A DNA stretch of 64,000 bases from the NCBI RefSeq assembly GCF_900101595.1, contig NZ_FMYY01000007.1:178298-242297 (forward strand), in the 5' to 3' direction. Each line of letters opens with the position of its first letter. Positions within the stretch are counted from its first letter, which is position 1. The stretch comes from Paenibacillus sp. cl123. GTDB lineage: Bacteria > Bacillota > Bacilli > Paenibacillales > NBRC-103111. Shown piece by piece: positions 7,897 through 15,821 of this stretch. Both the position numbers and the translations under genes were made by a program. Below the pieces are notes generated by a model. The model ran no database searches, was not told the DNA's origin, and saw only the letters and a program-made list of their open reading frames with translations.

Positions 7897-8229
7897 TTAC
7901 CGCTTGAGCCGGGGATTCAACCAGGGCTTGCCCGGGACGCCGCGCCTGATGCGGCGGAGCCGCAGCAGGCCAAGCCGCTCGGCCATCGCCCGCTGATAGC
8001 GGCCCAGCACCACCAGCTGGGCCAGCCATTCCCGGCCTTCAGGCGGGGCCCCTACGCTGCCCTGCGCCCGCTCGCCTGCCGGTTGCGCCCCGCCGGTCGG
8101 CCGCTCTTGCCTGCCGCTTTCCATGGCATCCGCCACGCTCTCCAACATGCGGGCCAGCGCCCTTTGGCTCCGAGCCAGAGACGTCAGCATATGCAGCTTA
8201 ACCTTGTTCTCCGTCTCTAGCCCGTTCAT
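7897..8229 (-). CDS. Small helical protein of spore-surface locus
   Basis: 110 residues, no family recognised. The N-terminal half is predicted helical (LTSLARSQRALARMLESVAD), a low-complexity Gly/Pro/Glu stretch follows, then a second helix (LVVLGRYQRAMAERLGLLRL) and a very basic tail (RIRRGVPGKPWLNPRLKR). Its ATG overlaps the stop of the preceding gene (ATGA). Third of three small genes in a row that share a pattern of helices plus a charged or low-complexity end, downstream of the glycosyltransferases. A spore-surface structural or accessory role is inference from position only. Confidence 0.6.
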   Translation of the reverse strand: MNGLETENKVKLHMLTSLARSQRALARMLESVADAMESGRQERPTGGAQPAGERAQGSVGAPPEGREWLAQLVVLGRYQRAMAERLGLLRLRRIRRGVPGKPWLNPRLKR

Positions 8230-8573
8230 TTGGTGTCGTCGCCTCCGAAGGAAAAGAAATCCCCGACATCGCCGCCCCCATCATCCGAGCTTTCTCCGCT
8301 CTCCTGCTCGCCCAGCAACACGGACATATGTTTGGCCAGCGCCCTCTCCAGCTTTGTCATTCCATCGATGACTTCCAGCAGCTGATCATGAATGTCGATC
8401 GATCCTTTCAGCTGATCGCTGTGGCTCTCGAAGTGCTCGCCGCTCACATGCCCGCAGATCCATTGACAGGAGCGCTCCGCTTCGATGGCCTTCGCCTCCA
8501 GGATCAACGCGATATTATGCTGGAACCTCGCTGCCGCCGTCAGCATGCGGTTATACGCATCGGCTCTGCTCAC
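8226..8573 (-). CDS. Small helical protein with acidic Gly-rich tail
   Basis: 115 residues. Mostly helical (NRMLTAAARFQHNIALILEA; HDQLLEVIDGMTKLERALAK) with two cysteines in CQWICGH, ending in a disordered acidic tail (SGESSDDGGGDVGDFFSFGG). The pairing of ILEAK in the first helix and a LxxLExALAxxL helix near the end is shared with the gene at 8626, so the two look like distant paralogues. The GTG start has GAGGGAG five bases upstream. Function unknown. Confidence 0.65.
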   Translation of the reverse strand: MSRADAYNRMLTAAARFQHNIALILEAKAIEAERSCQWICGHVSGEHFESHSDQLKGSIDIHDQLLEVIDGMTKLERALAKHMSVLLGEQESGESSDDGGGDVGDFFSFGGDDTK

Positions 8574-8625
8574 TACTCTCCCTCATTCCTGTTCGTTATT
8601 GTTTCCGCGCCCGATCAAGCCTTGC

Positions 8626-8916
8626 CTACTCCTCGCCCGCAGGAGCCTGCACTTCTTTCAGCACAAAGGTCAGATTATCGGCCAGCGCTTCCTCCAGATC
8701 GGCCAGAGAGCTCAAATAACCGGCGATGTTTTTCGTAACGTTCATCGCATTCTCGGTCAAAGCCTCCACGCCGTCGAAGCCGGGATATTGCGGCGGAATA
8801 TCATGGACCAGCTGAGCCATCCGGACGGCAACCTGGCGTTTGGCTTCCAGGATACGAACCATCTCCTCCTGCGAGGTTGCCATATGATGCATCATGGTTG
8901 TGATTTGCTTATGCAT
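8626..8916 (-). CDS. Small helical protein, paralogue of neighbour
   Basis: 96 residues from an ATG preceded by a perfect AAGGAGGT; longer in-frame upstream codons lack a site. Two long helices: ITTMMHHMATSQEEMVRILE, then NIAGYLSSLADLEEALADNL ending in FVLKEVQAPAGEE. The positions of RILEAKRQVA and DLEEALADN mirror LILEAKAIEA and LERALAKHM in the next gene, so duplication is likely. First of the three-gene set after the GT2 run. Unknown function; probably a coiled-coil structural protein. Confidence 0.7.
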   Translation of the reverse strand: MHKQITTMMHHMATSQEEMVRILEAKRQVAVRMAQLVHDIPPQYPGFDGVEALTENAMNVTKNIAGYLSSLADLEEALADNLTFVLKEVQAPAGEE

Positions 8917-9044
8917 GTCGCTTACCTCCTTGCTCCGGAAGTCCGTGCCCGCGCTTAGCCGCTCAGGCAGCCGGCTCTTCATTCCCTTACTTAGCAGTGT
9001 ATGCGCGCCGGCACCTCACGACCTGGGCGGATGCCCAGGGAACG

Positions 9045-9779
9045 CTATATAAAATCGAAAGGATCGACCTGCCATTTGGCCATAAACTTTGCCCGGTTCA
9101 CCCGGATCAGCTCCTGTACCTGTTCCGGCTTCTGCCGCTTGAAGCTTACGCTGCCATGATGGTAGACGAAGGAATCACCCGCTATCATCAGCCTGTAACC
9201 GGCCTGGCGGGCGCGGAAGCAATAATCGTCGTCCTCGAAGTGGCCCGGCGTAAATCGTTCGTCTAGCATGCCTATCCGCTCCATCAGCTCCCGTTTGAAG
9301 AGAAAACAAAGACCTACAATTCTCTCCGCCTGCCGCCACTTGGCAGGATTATGCCTATTGATGCGCGCCGCCGTCCTGGCAATGGTCGTGAACGGCTGCT
9401 TCATCTGCTGCCGGCCGCTTGCAAAGTTGGTCATCGGACCAACGATTCCGATATCCGGGCTGCTGTGCAGGCAGCGCCGGAGCGCCTCCATCGCCCCGCG
9501 GGTCATCTGCGTATCGTTATTGAGCAGCAGCAGCTCATCGCCGGAAGCCAGCCAGAGACCCCGATTGCAGGCGGCCGGAAACCCCCGGTTGTCCGGCAGG
9601 GCGATCAGCTTGACATTATGACGGAGACAAACCTTCACCGAGTCATCAGTGGAGCCGTTGTCGACGACGATAATCTCATAAGGACTGCTGACATAGCGGC
9701 CTATGGACCTCAGGCAAGGCTCCAGCACATGAGCCCCGTTATAGTTCGGGATGATGATGCTCAGCCGTCTCTCGCTCAT
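9045..9779 (-). CDS. Family 2 glycosyltransferase
   Basis: 244 residues, compact GT-A fold enzyme. It has the GT2 N-terminus LSIIIPNYNG, the nucleotide site VVDNGSTDDS, the NRGFPAACNRG segment, a metal motif region LLLLNNDTQ, and the acceptor-side motif FEDDDYCFRARQAGYRLMIA typical of rhamnosyltransferase-like GT2 enzymes. No membrane segment. Its ATG lies 41 bases inside the end of the preceding GT2 gene and has GGAGGGG upstream. Donor and acceptor are unknown; the UDP- and dTDP-6-deoxy-sugars made nearby are natural candidates. Confidence 0.9.
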   Translation of the reverse strand: MSERRLSIIIPNYNGAHVLEPCLRSIGRYVSSPYEIIVVDNGSTDDSVKVCLRHNVKLIALPDNRGFPAACNRGLWLASGDELLLLNNDTQMTRGAMEALRRCLHSSPDIGIVGPMTNFASGRQQMKQPFTTIARTAARINRHNPAKWRQAERIVGLCFLFKRELMERIGMLDERFTPGHFEDDDYCFRARQAGYRLMIAGDSFVYHHGSVSFKRQKPEQVQELIRVNRAKFMAKWQVDPFDFI

Positions 9780-11265
9780 GTTCAGCCGCCCCTCCCCCCG
9801 TTATGCGGGCTCGCTGAGTGTCGGGAAAGCACAGTCTTGCCCCAGCCTTTTCTCCGGCCAGCTTCAGCGCTTCCAGGTGGTCGCCGATGATAAGCCGGGC
9901 GACCCGGTTCAGCGCCCCTTGATTGCCCTTCCGCCGTTTGTTGCGCCGGATAACGTCTACACTGGCGGGGGCTCCGACGGACAACCCCTGCAGCAGAGCG
10001 GCGGCCTGCGCCTTGGGCGGCACCATCAGCAGCTCGGGTCCAAGCGCCTCCAGGGCTGCGCGGGACATTGCATGGGGAACGGCCGTCAAGGAATTCGCCT
10101 TCAGGTCGGGGCGGCCAAGACTAAGGTTGAGAAACTGCTTGACTTGAGTCACCTGATCCCGGCGGCTAAACGATCCGAGATACGGACTGATATCGTTGAG
10201 GGCGATATCCATTCCCCGCGAGACGGCATGCACAAAAGCAACGAGACGCTCGGCCCGGATCGGAATGTCTCCGTCCAGAAACAGCACGATATCGGCTGTG
10301 GCCAGGCGCGCTCCGACGGCTCGCCCTACGTCATGTCCAAGCGGATGCGGGTAATGGACAATTTTCGCTTCGGCATGCTGGCTCGCCCGTTCGTAGGTGC
10401 GATCGGTGGAGCCGTTGACCACCACGATCACTTCATCCGCGCCGAGTCTCACAGCCTCTCTGATGGTCCGGCCGATTGTAGCCTCCTCATTCATCGCCGT
10501 GATAACGACGGCTATCGACTGCTCGACAGGCGACAGCACCCAATCGGGAACAGCCTCCTTCCTGCCTACGAAAAAGCCGTGCAAGTACCCTTCGCTCATC
10601 GAGCGATACCTGCTCCAGTTACGCCTGCTCCCCTCCCAGTGGCGGAGGCGTTCCGCCCAGCGGCGGTTAAGAGCCCGGTGAAGCCGGCCCTCGGCGCATA
10701 GGGCGCCGGCCAGCGCATCCTCCCGCCCCAGAATATACCCGTAACGGAAGGCCTGCGTCTTCCGCTCATAAGAAAAAGCGCCTGTTCCTCCGGCAACCTT
10801 ACGACGGCGGTCCCTACCTTTTCCCCTGCCCGCGCCTCGGCGGCCGGCCTCTCTCCCGCCGGAAGAGATAGCGTTCGCCCGCACAGTTCCCCGCTGCCGC
10901 CGGCCTGCCGCGCCAGTCGCCGCCGGGCGCAGCGCCGCCACTCGAACGGCCTTGCCGCGTGCCGGCTTGCGAGCCCCGACCTGCCGGCCGGAGAGAGCGG
11001 CAGCGTCTCCGTCCGCGCGCGGGCTCCCGGCCCCCCGGGCCGAAGCGCGAGAGCTCTCCATAGCTCCGGCTATCTTGACCTCCGCCGCAGCCCGGCTCTC
11101 CGGGGAACAAATGCTGTGGTCGATACCCATACCGGCATGTTCAGCAGCCGCAGCCCGAGCCCGAGCCCGAGCGGCCCTGGCTGCGGCAGGCGGGCGCCGG
11201 CCTGCACCCAGAGCGCATCTTTTGTCCGAAAACGATACAGATTGCAGATCAACCGTGGAGTTCAT
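9739..11265 (-). CDS. GT2 glycosyltransferase with Arg-rich N-terminal extension
   Basis: 508 residues. The first 160 or so are an Ala/Arg/Gly-rich low-complexity region. Residues near 165-235 carry two Gly/aromatic motifs (RYGYILGREDA and EGYLHGFFVGRKEAV) like those before the CgeB domains in this locus. The GT2 domain follows: VVITAMNEEATIGRTIREA, VVNGSTDRT, GHDVGRAVGAR, FLDGDIPI, then VPHAMSRAALEALG and a C-terminal IIGDHLEALKLAGEKAG. It is a paralogue of the next gene upstream (same GHDVGR, DGD, VPHAxSR and GDHLEAL blocks) but with the extension. GAGGTG lies 11 bases before the ATG. Confidence 0.85.
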   Translation of the reverse strand: MNSTVDLQSVSFSDKRCALGAGRRPPAAARAARARARAAAAEHAGMGIDHSICSPESRAAAEVKIAGAMESSRASARGAGSPRADGDAAALSGRQVGARKPARGKAVRVAALRPAATGAAGRRQRGTVRANAISSGGREAGRRGAGRGKGRDRRRKVAGGTGAFSYERKTQAFRYGYILGREDALAGALCAEGRLHRALNRRWAERLRHWEGSRRNWSRYRSMSEGYLHGFFVGRKEAVPDWVLSPVEQSIAVVITAMNEEATIGRTIREAVRLGADEVIVVVNGSTDRTYERASQHAEAKIVHYPHPLGHDVGRAVGARLATADIVLFLDGDIPIRAERLVAFVHAVSRGMDIALNDISPYLGSFSRRDQVTQVKQFLNLSLGRPDLKANSLTAVPHAMSRAALEALGPELLMVPPKAQAAALLQGLSVGAPASVDVIRRNKRRKGNQGALNRVARLIIGDHLEALKLAGEKAGARLCFPDTQRARITGGGAAEHERETAEHHHPEL

Positions 11266-11275
11266 AAGCCAAGGA

Positions 11276-12079
11276 TCACCTCACCGTTTCTCGAATCCGT
11301 GTCTCATCCTTATACCGCCCCCGGCTTCCTTCCTGTTCCAAATACCAGCCCAGCGCCTCCAAATGATCGCCGACGATCAGTTGGCCGACCTGGTCGACGC
11401 CCAGCTTGTTGATTCGCCGTCCCCGTCTCCGGTTGATTCGTCCGATGTTCACCAGATGGACCGGGCTTACCTTCAGTCCGCGATGAATCGCTATCGTCTG
11501 CGCCAGCGGAGGCACGCTTAGCGACGCGGCCCCGATCGCCTCCAGCGCTTTCCGGCTGATCGCATGGGGCACAGTCGTCATAGAGACGCCCCGGAGCTCC
11601 GGCCGGCCGAGGGCGGCATTCAGCACATGCTTGGCAAGCACGACCGGATGCGTCCGTTTACCCCGCACCGGACCCAGGTAACGGTTCAGCGCCACGTCCG
11701 TCCCTCTTTCGACCGCGCGAATATAGGGTCTAAGCTCTTTCGCCGGAATAGGCGTATCGCCATCGACAAACAACAGAACATCTCCGGTCGCATGGAGGGC
11801 GCCTATGCTTCGGCCGACATCATGCCCAAGCGCAGCCTCGCAAGAGATCACCTTGGCGCCCAATGCTTCGGCAATTCGCCCTGAGCCGTCCGTAGACCCG
11901 TTCACGACCACTATGATTTCAATCCGGGAGGGAGACAGCCTGCGAACCTGCCGGATAACGGAAGAGAGCGTTCGGCGTTCGTTCCTGACGGGAATGATGA
12001 CGGATACCCGGCCTGCGCGCAAGGGCGCAGCCTTTTTCCGGCGCCTCGTTCCCTTCGTCTGCATGCGTAAGCGTCCCAT
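11276..12079 (-). CDS. Family 2 glycosyltransferase
   Basis: 267 residues. A short basic start (KGTRRRKKAAPLRAGR) precedes the GT2 domain: VSVIIPVRNERRTLSSVIRQ, VVNGSTDGSG, GHDVGRSIGAL, LLFVDGDTPI, VPHAISRKALEAIG, IGRINRRRGRRINKLG, LIVGDHLEALGWYLEQEG. It matches the catalytic part of the downstream gene block for block, so the pair arose by duplication. Its stop overlaps the ribosome site of that gene. A CATACGATA box (12153-12145, minus strand) about 65 bases upstream resembles a sigma-K -10, but no AC lies 17 bases before it. The 154 bases upstream hold nothing else clear. Confidence 0.9.
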   Translation of the reverse strand: MGRLRMQTKGTRRRKKAAPLRAGRVSVIIPVRNERRTLSSVIRQVRRLSPSRIEIIVVVNGSTDGSGRIAEALGAKVISCEAALGHDVGRSIGALHATGDVLLFVDGDTPIPAKELRPYIRAVERGTDVALNRYLGPVRGKRTHPVVLAKHVLNAALGRPELRGVSMTTVPHAISRKALEAIGAASLSVPPLAQTIAIHRGLKVSPVHLVNIGRINRRRGRRINKLGVDQVGQLIVGDHLEALGWYLEQEGSRGRYKDETRIRETVR

Positions 12080-12233
12080 TCATCCATCCCCTTTCATCGA
12101 ATCATGACTTACTCTCGTCTCATCGCAATTGTCGTCGGTTAATCTATCGTATGCCGGTCCGCGCAGGGGGACAGGGCAGCTGCGGAAGCCGGGCGGAAGG
12201 AAAAGCCGGACGGAGCCCGCAGCAGCGTGACGG

Positions 12234-12950
12234 CTATCCGCCGTGCCTGCGCGCAAAGTCATCCAGCAGATGGCGGTATCTGCCTCTGACCATGGCGATT
12301 TCCTGCTCGATGACCGGGCGATGCCTTTCCGTCCCCATAGCCGGATGCCAGCGGTATTGAATAAGCGGGCCGGGATAGAAATGAAAATGAATACCGTTCA
12401 GCATCAGCCTGATCCACATATCGTAATCCTGCGTATAGGGGAGCTGCTCGTCAAACAGACCGAAGCCTACGAGCACGTCCTTGCGGGCGATCACGGTGCA
12501 GCCGTTGATCGGATTGGCATCGATCATGGAGCGCACCAGCGCGCCGTAGTTCGGGAAGGTCGGCACGACATGCTGTTGCGTAATCCGGTTATAGGCATCG
12601 ATCAGATCGAACGAGGAGAAGCTGACCGCACCTCCCCGCTCCAGCATGAAAGGCAGCTGCGCCATCAGTTTATGAGGATAGAACATATCATCCGAGCTCA
12701 GCCAGGCTATATACTCGCCGGATGCCATCCGGATGCCGTGATTCAGCGCGCTTGCGGTGCCCCCGTTGGCTTTGCCCAGATAACAGATCCGGTCCATAAA
12801 GGGGGCGAGGATGTTCGCATGCCGGGTCGAGCCGTCGTCGACGACGATAATCTCTACATTCGGGTAAGTTTGGGCAACAGCGCTGCTGACAGCCTGCCCG
12901 ATATACGGATCGTTATAAAACGGGATGACAATGGAAACCTTCGGATACAC
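12234..12950 (-). CDS. Family 2 glycosyltransferase
   Basis: 238 residues, GT2/GT-A fold: KVSIVIPFYNDPYIGQAVSS, VVDDGSTRH, the donor site GKANGGTASALNHGI, WLSSDDMF as the metal motif, then YTQDYDMWIRLMLNG. This acceptor-side pattern is common in polysaccharide and spore-coat GT2 enzymes of the SpsA type. The GTG at 12950 is chosen because GGAGG lies 7 bases before it; a TTG six codons earlier precedes that site. The gene begins close to the stop of the SDR gene upstream, so they are co-transcribed. Confidence 0.9.
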   Translation of the reverse strand: MYPKVSIVIPFYNDPYIGQAVSSAVAQTYPNVEIIVVDDGSTRHANILAPFMDRICYLGKANGGTASALNHGIRMASGEYIAWLSSDDMFYPHKLMAQLPFMLERGGAVSFSSFDLIDAYNRITQQHVVPTFPNYGALVRSMIDANPINGCTVIARKDVLVGFGLFDEQLPYTQDYDMWIRLMLNGIHFHFYPGPLIQYRWHPAMGTERHRPVIEQEIAMVRGRYRHLLDDFARRHGG

Positions 12951-12964
12951 AGCCACTCCTCCTT

Positions 12965-13975
12965 TCAACTATCCAAGGCTGCGGCTGTCCGGTGATAGCC
13001 CAAAATATCTGCGACAGACTGCCCGAAGGCGATGACCGGCTCCCAGCCGAGCGCGCGCATCGGCGCCATATTGACGGCCGACGCGCCCGCAGCCTTCAAG
13101 GCGTCCGCCGTCTCGCCGGACAGCTCCGTCAGCCGTATCGGCTGGCTTGCGCTGCCTTCCTCCATCCCGATGCGCCATGATACGGGCGTTTGCGCCGCCT
13201 GCTCGAACTGCCGGGCGATCTCGCCCAGCGTCCGAAGCCGTCCTGATCCGATCGGATAAGAGACCCCCGGCTCCCCTTGCTCCAGAATCAGGCCGTAAGC
13301 CCGCACAGCGTCGCGCACGTCCACGAAATCCCTCGCTTCCGCAAGCGAAGAGAGGCGAAACGGAGCGCCTTCCCCCGCGCGCTCCCATCCGGCGATATGC
13401 GCGCCAATCAAGCCGCAGATGCCGTTGGATGCGCCAGGGCCGATCAGATTGGAGGGCAGCGCAAGGCTGACGTGCAGACCGAACAGCTGTCCCCAGGCGG
13501 CGGCCGTCAATGCCTGCAGGGTTTTGCTGAGCGAATAGGGATGCGGCGGCTTCGGTGTCTCATCGTCCCGGAGACGGCAGCCCAGCATGGAGCCGACGAT
13601 CAGGGTACGGCAGCCTGTCAGCCCCAGCTGCCGCAACCCGTCGAGCAGGTAAAGCGTCGACATCACATTAAGCTGCATGTACGTGATCGGCTGCTGCCAG
13701 GAAGGTCCAACGGCATTCAGACCGGCCAGATGCAGCAGGCCATCCGGCTTTTCCTGCTCCAGCAGCTCCAGGACGGCTGACCGATCGGACAGATCCAGCG
13801 CCCGCTCCCGGATAACGCCATGCCCGGCAGCGGCAGCCTCGGCGGCGATACGTGCCGCCGATCCCGGCCTGCGCAGGACAGCGGTCACGTCATAGCCGAG
13901 GGCCGCCAGATGAGCGCAGGCATGCAGGCCGGTAAAGCCCGAGGCCCCGGTCACGACCACCCTGCCCCGGCTCAT
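12965..13975 (-). CDS. NAD-dependent NDP-sugar epimerase/dehydratase (SDR)
   Basis: 336 residues, extended SDR. The dinucleotide site is TGASGFTGLHACAHL, the middle motif LLHLAGLNAVG, and the active site YSLSK (YxxxK). The length and the segment NVMSTLYLLDGLRQLG resemble GDP-mannose 4,6-dehydratase or NDP-sugar 4-epimerases, without enough detail to choose. The C-terminal half has ARDFVDVRDAVRAYGLIL and YPIGSGRLRTLGEIA, usual in these enzymes. Its start overlaps the stop of the reductase gene. It may act on the sugar made by the three preceding enzymes or on a separate activated sugar. Confidence 0.82.
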   Translation of the reverse strand: MSRGRVVVTGASGFTGLHACAHLAALGYDVTAVLRRPGSAARIAAEAAAAGHGVIRERALDLSDRSAVLELLEQEKPDGLLHLAGLNAVGPSWQQPITYMQLNVMSTLYLLDGLRQLGLTGCRTLIVGSMLGCRLRDDETPKPPHPYSLSKTLQALTAAAWGQLFGLHVSLALPSNLIGPGASNGICGLIGAHIAGWERAGEGAPFRLSSLAEARDFVDVRDAVRAYGLILEQGEPGVSYPIGSGRLRTLGEIARQFEQAAQTPVSWRIGMEEGSASQPIRLTELSGETADALKAAGASAVNMAPMRALGWEPVIAFGQSVADILGYHRTAAALDS

Positions 13976-14838
13976 GGGTGCATCCGCATCCAGGAGCTCA
14001 GCTCGGCGAGCATCGTCTCGTAATCCGGCACAGCGTAGCCCAGATCCGCACGCGTGCTCTGCAGCGTCCGGTCGAGCACGATGGCGTCGTCCGCGCGGAT
14101 CGTCACATCCGATCGGCCGAACGTCCGCTGGAACAGCTTCAGCAGCTCATACTTGCTGACCGTCTCCGGAGCGGTCAGATGCACCAGCCCGCTTAAGCCG
14201 CTTCCGCGCTCCAGCGCGTAGCGGATAAATTTCGCCAGCTCCAGCGTTGTTACCCCATTCCACGGCACATGGACGAAGCCCTTGATCTCTCCCGACTGCT
14301 GAAGGAACCAGTGCAGCAGCCCGATCCCTCCTTGTCGAAGCTCCGGGCCGATAATCGACGTTCGGATTGTCAGATGAGGCGCGCTGTTCACTTCTCCCAG
14401 CGCCTTGGTGCGGGCATATACGGAATGTCCGTCCGGTACGTGACGCTCCTCATACCGGCCCCGGTCCCCGTTGAACACACAGTCCGTGCTGATATGAATA
14501 AGCCTCGCGCCGACGGACTCCGCCTGCCTGGCCAGCTTGTGAGGCAGCAGGCCGTTCACTTCGTAAGCCAGCACCTGCTGCAGCCGGGCCGCATCATTCA
14601 GAATACCGACGCAGTTCACAATAACATCCGGCCTGATCAGCTCAATGGCATGCGACACTCGCTCCCAGTCCGCCACATCCACATACAGACGCGCTCCGGG
14701 GAGCGCAGTCCGGTGCAAGCCTTCTTTCTCGGCCTCTGTCCGAATGGTGTAGAACAGCTCATGCTCACCGGCTTCATCCAGATAACGGAGAAGCAGATGC
14801 CCGGCCATCCCATTGCCTCCGAGAATAAGAAGCTTCAT
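13972..14838 (-). CDS. RmlD/FnlB-like NDP-sugar 4-reductase
   Basis: 288 residues, RmlD superfamily: LLILGGNGMAGHLLLRYL, VNCVGILNDAA, the catalytic HISTDCVFNGDRG and YARTKALGE, and RTSIIGPELR. It is the middle enzyme of an FnlA-FnlB-FnlC order. CapF/FnlB of the UDP-L-FucNAc pathway carries an extra C-terminal cupin (about 370 residues in total); this protein stops at the RmlD size. That fits WbvR-type reductases of the UDP-L-RhaNAc/L-QuiNAc route better. The ATG overlaps the previous stop (TGATG). Confidence 0.82.
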   Translation of the reverse strand: MKLLILGGNGMAGHLLLRYLDEAGEHELFYTIRTEAEKEGLHRTALPGARLYVDVADWERVSHAIELIRPDVIVNCVGILNDAARLQQVLAYEVNGLLPHKLARQAESVGARLIHISTDCVFNGDRGRYEERHVPDGHSVYARTKALGEVNSAPHLTIRTSIIGPELRQGGIGLLHWFLQQSGEIKGFVHVPWNGVTTLELAKFIRYALERGSGLSGLVHLTAPETVSKYELLKLFQRTFGRSDVTIRADDAIVLDRTLQSTRADLGYAVPDYETMLAELSSWMRMHP

Positions 14839-15821
14839 CACAGAAAACCGCCTTTGCGCAGCATCGTATAAATTTCTTCTTTATCCATCAGCGAAAATTC
14901 GGACGAGTATTCGTCATCCCCAACCTTGCGGCAGCCTGCATACGACTCCTTGAGTCCGGGAATTTCCAGCGGAGGCAGCACGACGACATAATCGCGGTCG
15001 AAGACCACGGAGTTCTGCGCTTCATACTCCGAGTACAAAATCTCGTGCAGCTTCTCGCCAGGGCGAATGCCCAGCTCCACAAACTTCAGGTCAGAGACCC
15101 CCATATGCTCCGCCAGCACCTCGGCCAGATCGATAATTTTGCAGGTCGGCATTTTCATGATGAAAATTTCTCCGCCCTTGCCCTCGGCCGTCGCCTTGAG
15201 CAGCAGCGAGATGGCTTCCTCGACGGTCAGGAAGAAGCGCGTCATGTCTTTATGCGTAATCCCGACCTCGCCTTTCTCTGCAATCTGCTTCTTGAACAAA
15301 TGAACGACGCTGCCATTCGTCCCGAGCACATTGCCGCCCCGCACGCATACGAATGTCGTCTCCGAGCGAAGCAGGTTCGCATAAATGATCAGCTTCTCTC
15401 CGATCGCCTTGGTCATGCCGTAGAAATTCGAAGGATTGGCTGCTTTATCGGTCGAAATGTTGATGACCTTCTTTACTTTATTTTCAATAGACGCTTCAAT
15501 GATGTTTTGTGTGCCCACGACATTGGTTTTGAGCGCTTCGTAGGGCTGATCCTCGCAGACGGGAACATGCTTGAGGGCCGCCAGGTGGAAGACGTAATCC
15601 ACCCCCCGGGTCGCCGCCACCAGCGCCTCCTTGTCGCGAACGTCGCCGATGCGGAAATGAAGCCGGGGATCGTCGAAATGCCGCTTCATCGCCACCTGAG
15701 TGGACTCGCTTCTCGAAAAGACGATAATCGCCTTGGGATCATAGACGAGCAGCTGGGAGACCAGCTCCTGCCCCCAGGACCCGGTGCCGCCGGTTACTAA
15801 TATCGTGCTGTCTTTAAACAT
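14838..15821 (-). CDS. UDP-GlcNAc 4,6-dehydratase (FnlA/CapE/FlaA1 family)
   Basis: 327 residues. Soluble polysaccharide-biosynthesis SDR: VTGGTGSWGQELVSQLL, FHLAALKHVPVCEDQP, ISTDKAANPSNFYGMTKAIG. Members convert UDP-GlcNAc to the 4-keto-6-deoxy sugar, with C5 inversion in FlaA1/CapE types. A regular YxxxK (Tyr of NFYGMTK) is present, where I recall CapE/WbjB enzymes having Met. Its first codons overlap the stop of the WecB-like gene by 8 bases. With the neighbours it should give a UDP-N-acetyl-6-deoxy-L-hexosamine; the exact stereochemistry cannot be told from sequence. Confidence 0.87.
   Translation of the reverse strand: MFKDSTILVTGGTGSWGQELVSQLLVYDPKAIIVFSRSESTQVAMKRHFDDPRLHFRIGDVRDKEALVAATRGVDYVFHLAALKHVPVCEDQPYEALKTNVVGTQNIIEASIENKVKKVINISTDKAANPSNFYGMTKAIGEKLIIYANLLRSETTFVCVRGGNVLGTNGSVVHLFKKQIAEKGEVGITHKDMTRFFLTVEEAISLLLKATAEGKGGEIFIMKMPTCKIIDLAEVLAEHMGVSDLKFVELGIRPGEKLHEILYSEYEAQNSVVFDRDYVVVLPPLEIPGLKESYAGCRKVGDDEYSSEFSLMDKEEIYTMLRKGGFL

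Noticed and set aside
12145-12153. Sigma-K-like -10 boxes before several minus-strand genes (also near 21012, 26109 and 32751)
   Set aside because: CATANNNTA is present but no AC lies 17 bases upstream, so I did not call them as promoters; they are only mentioned with the genes.
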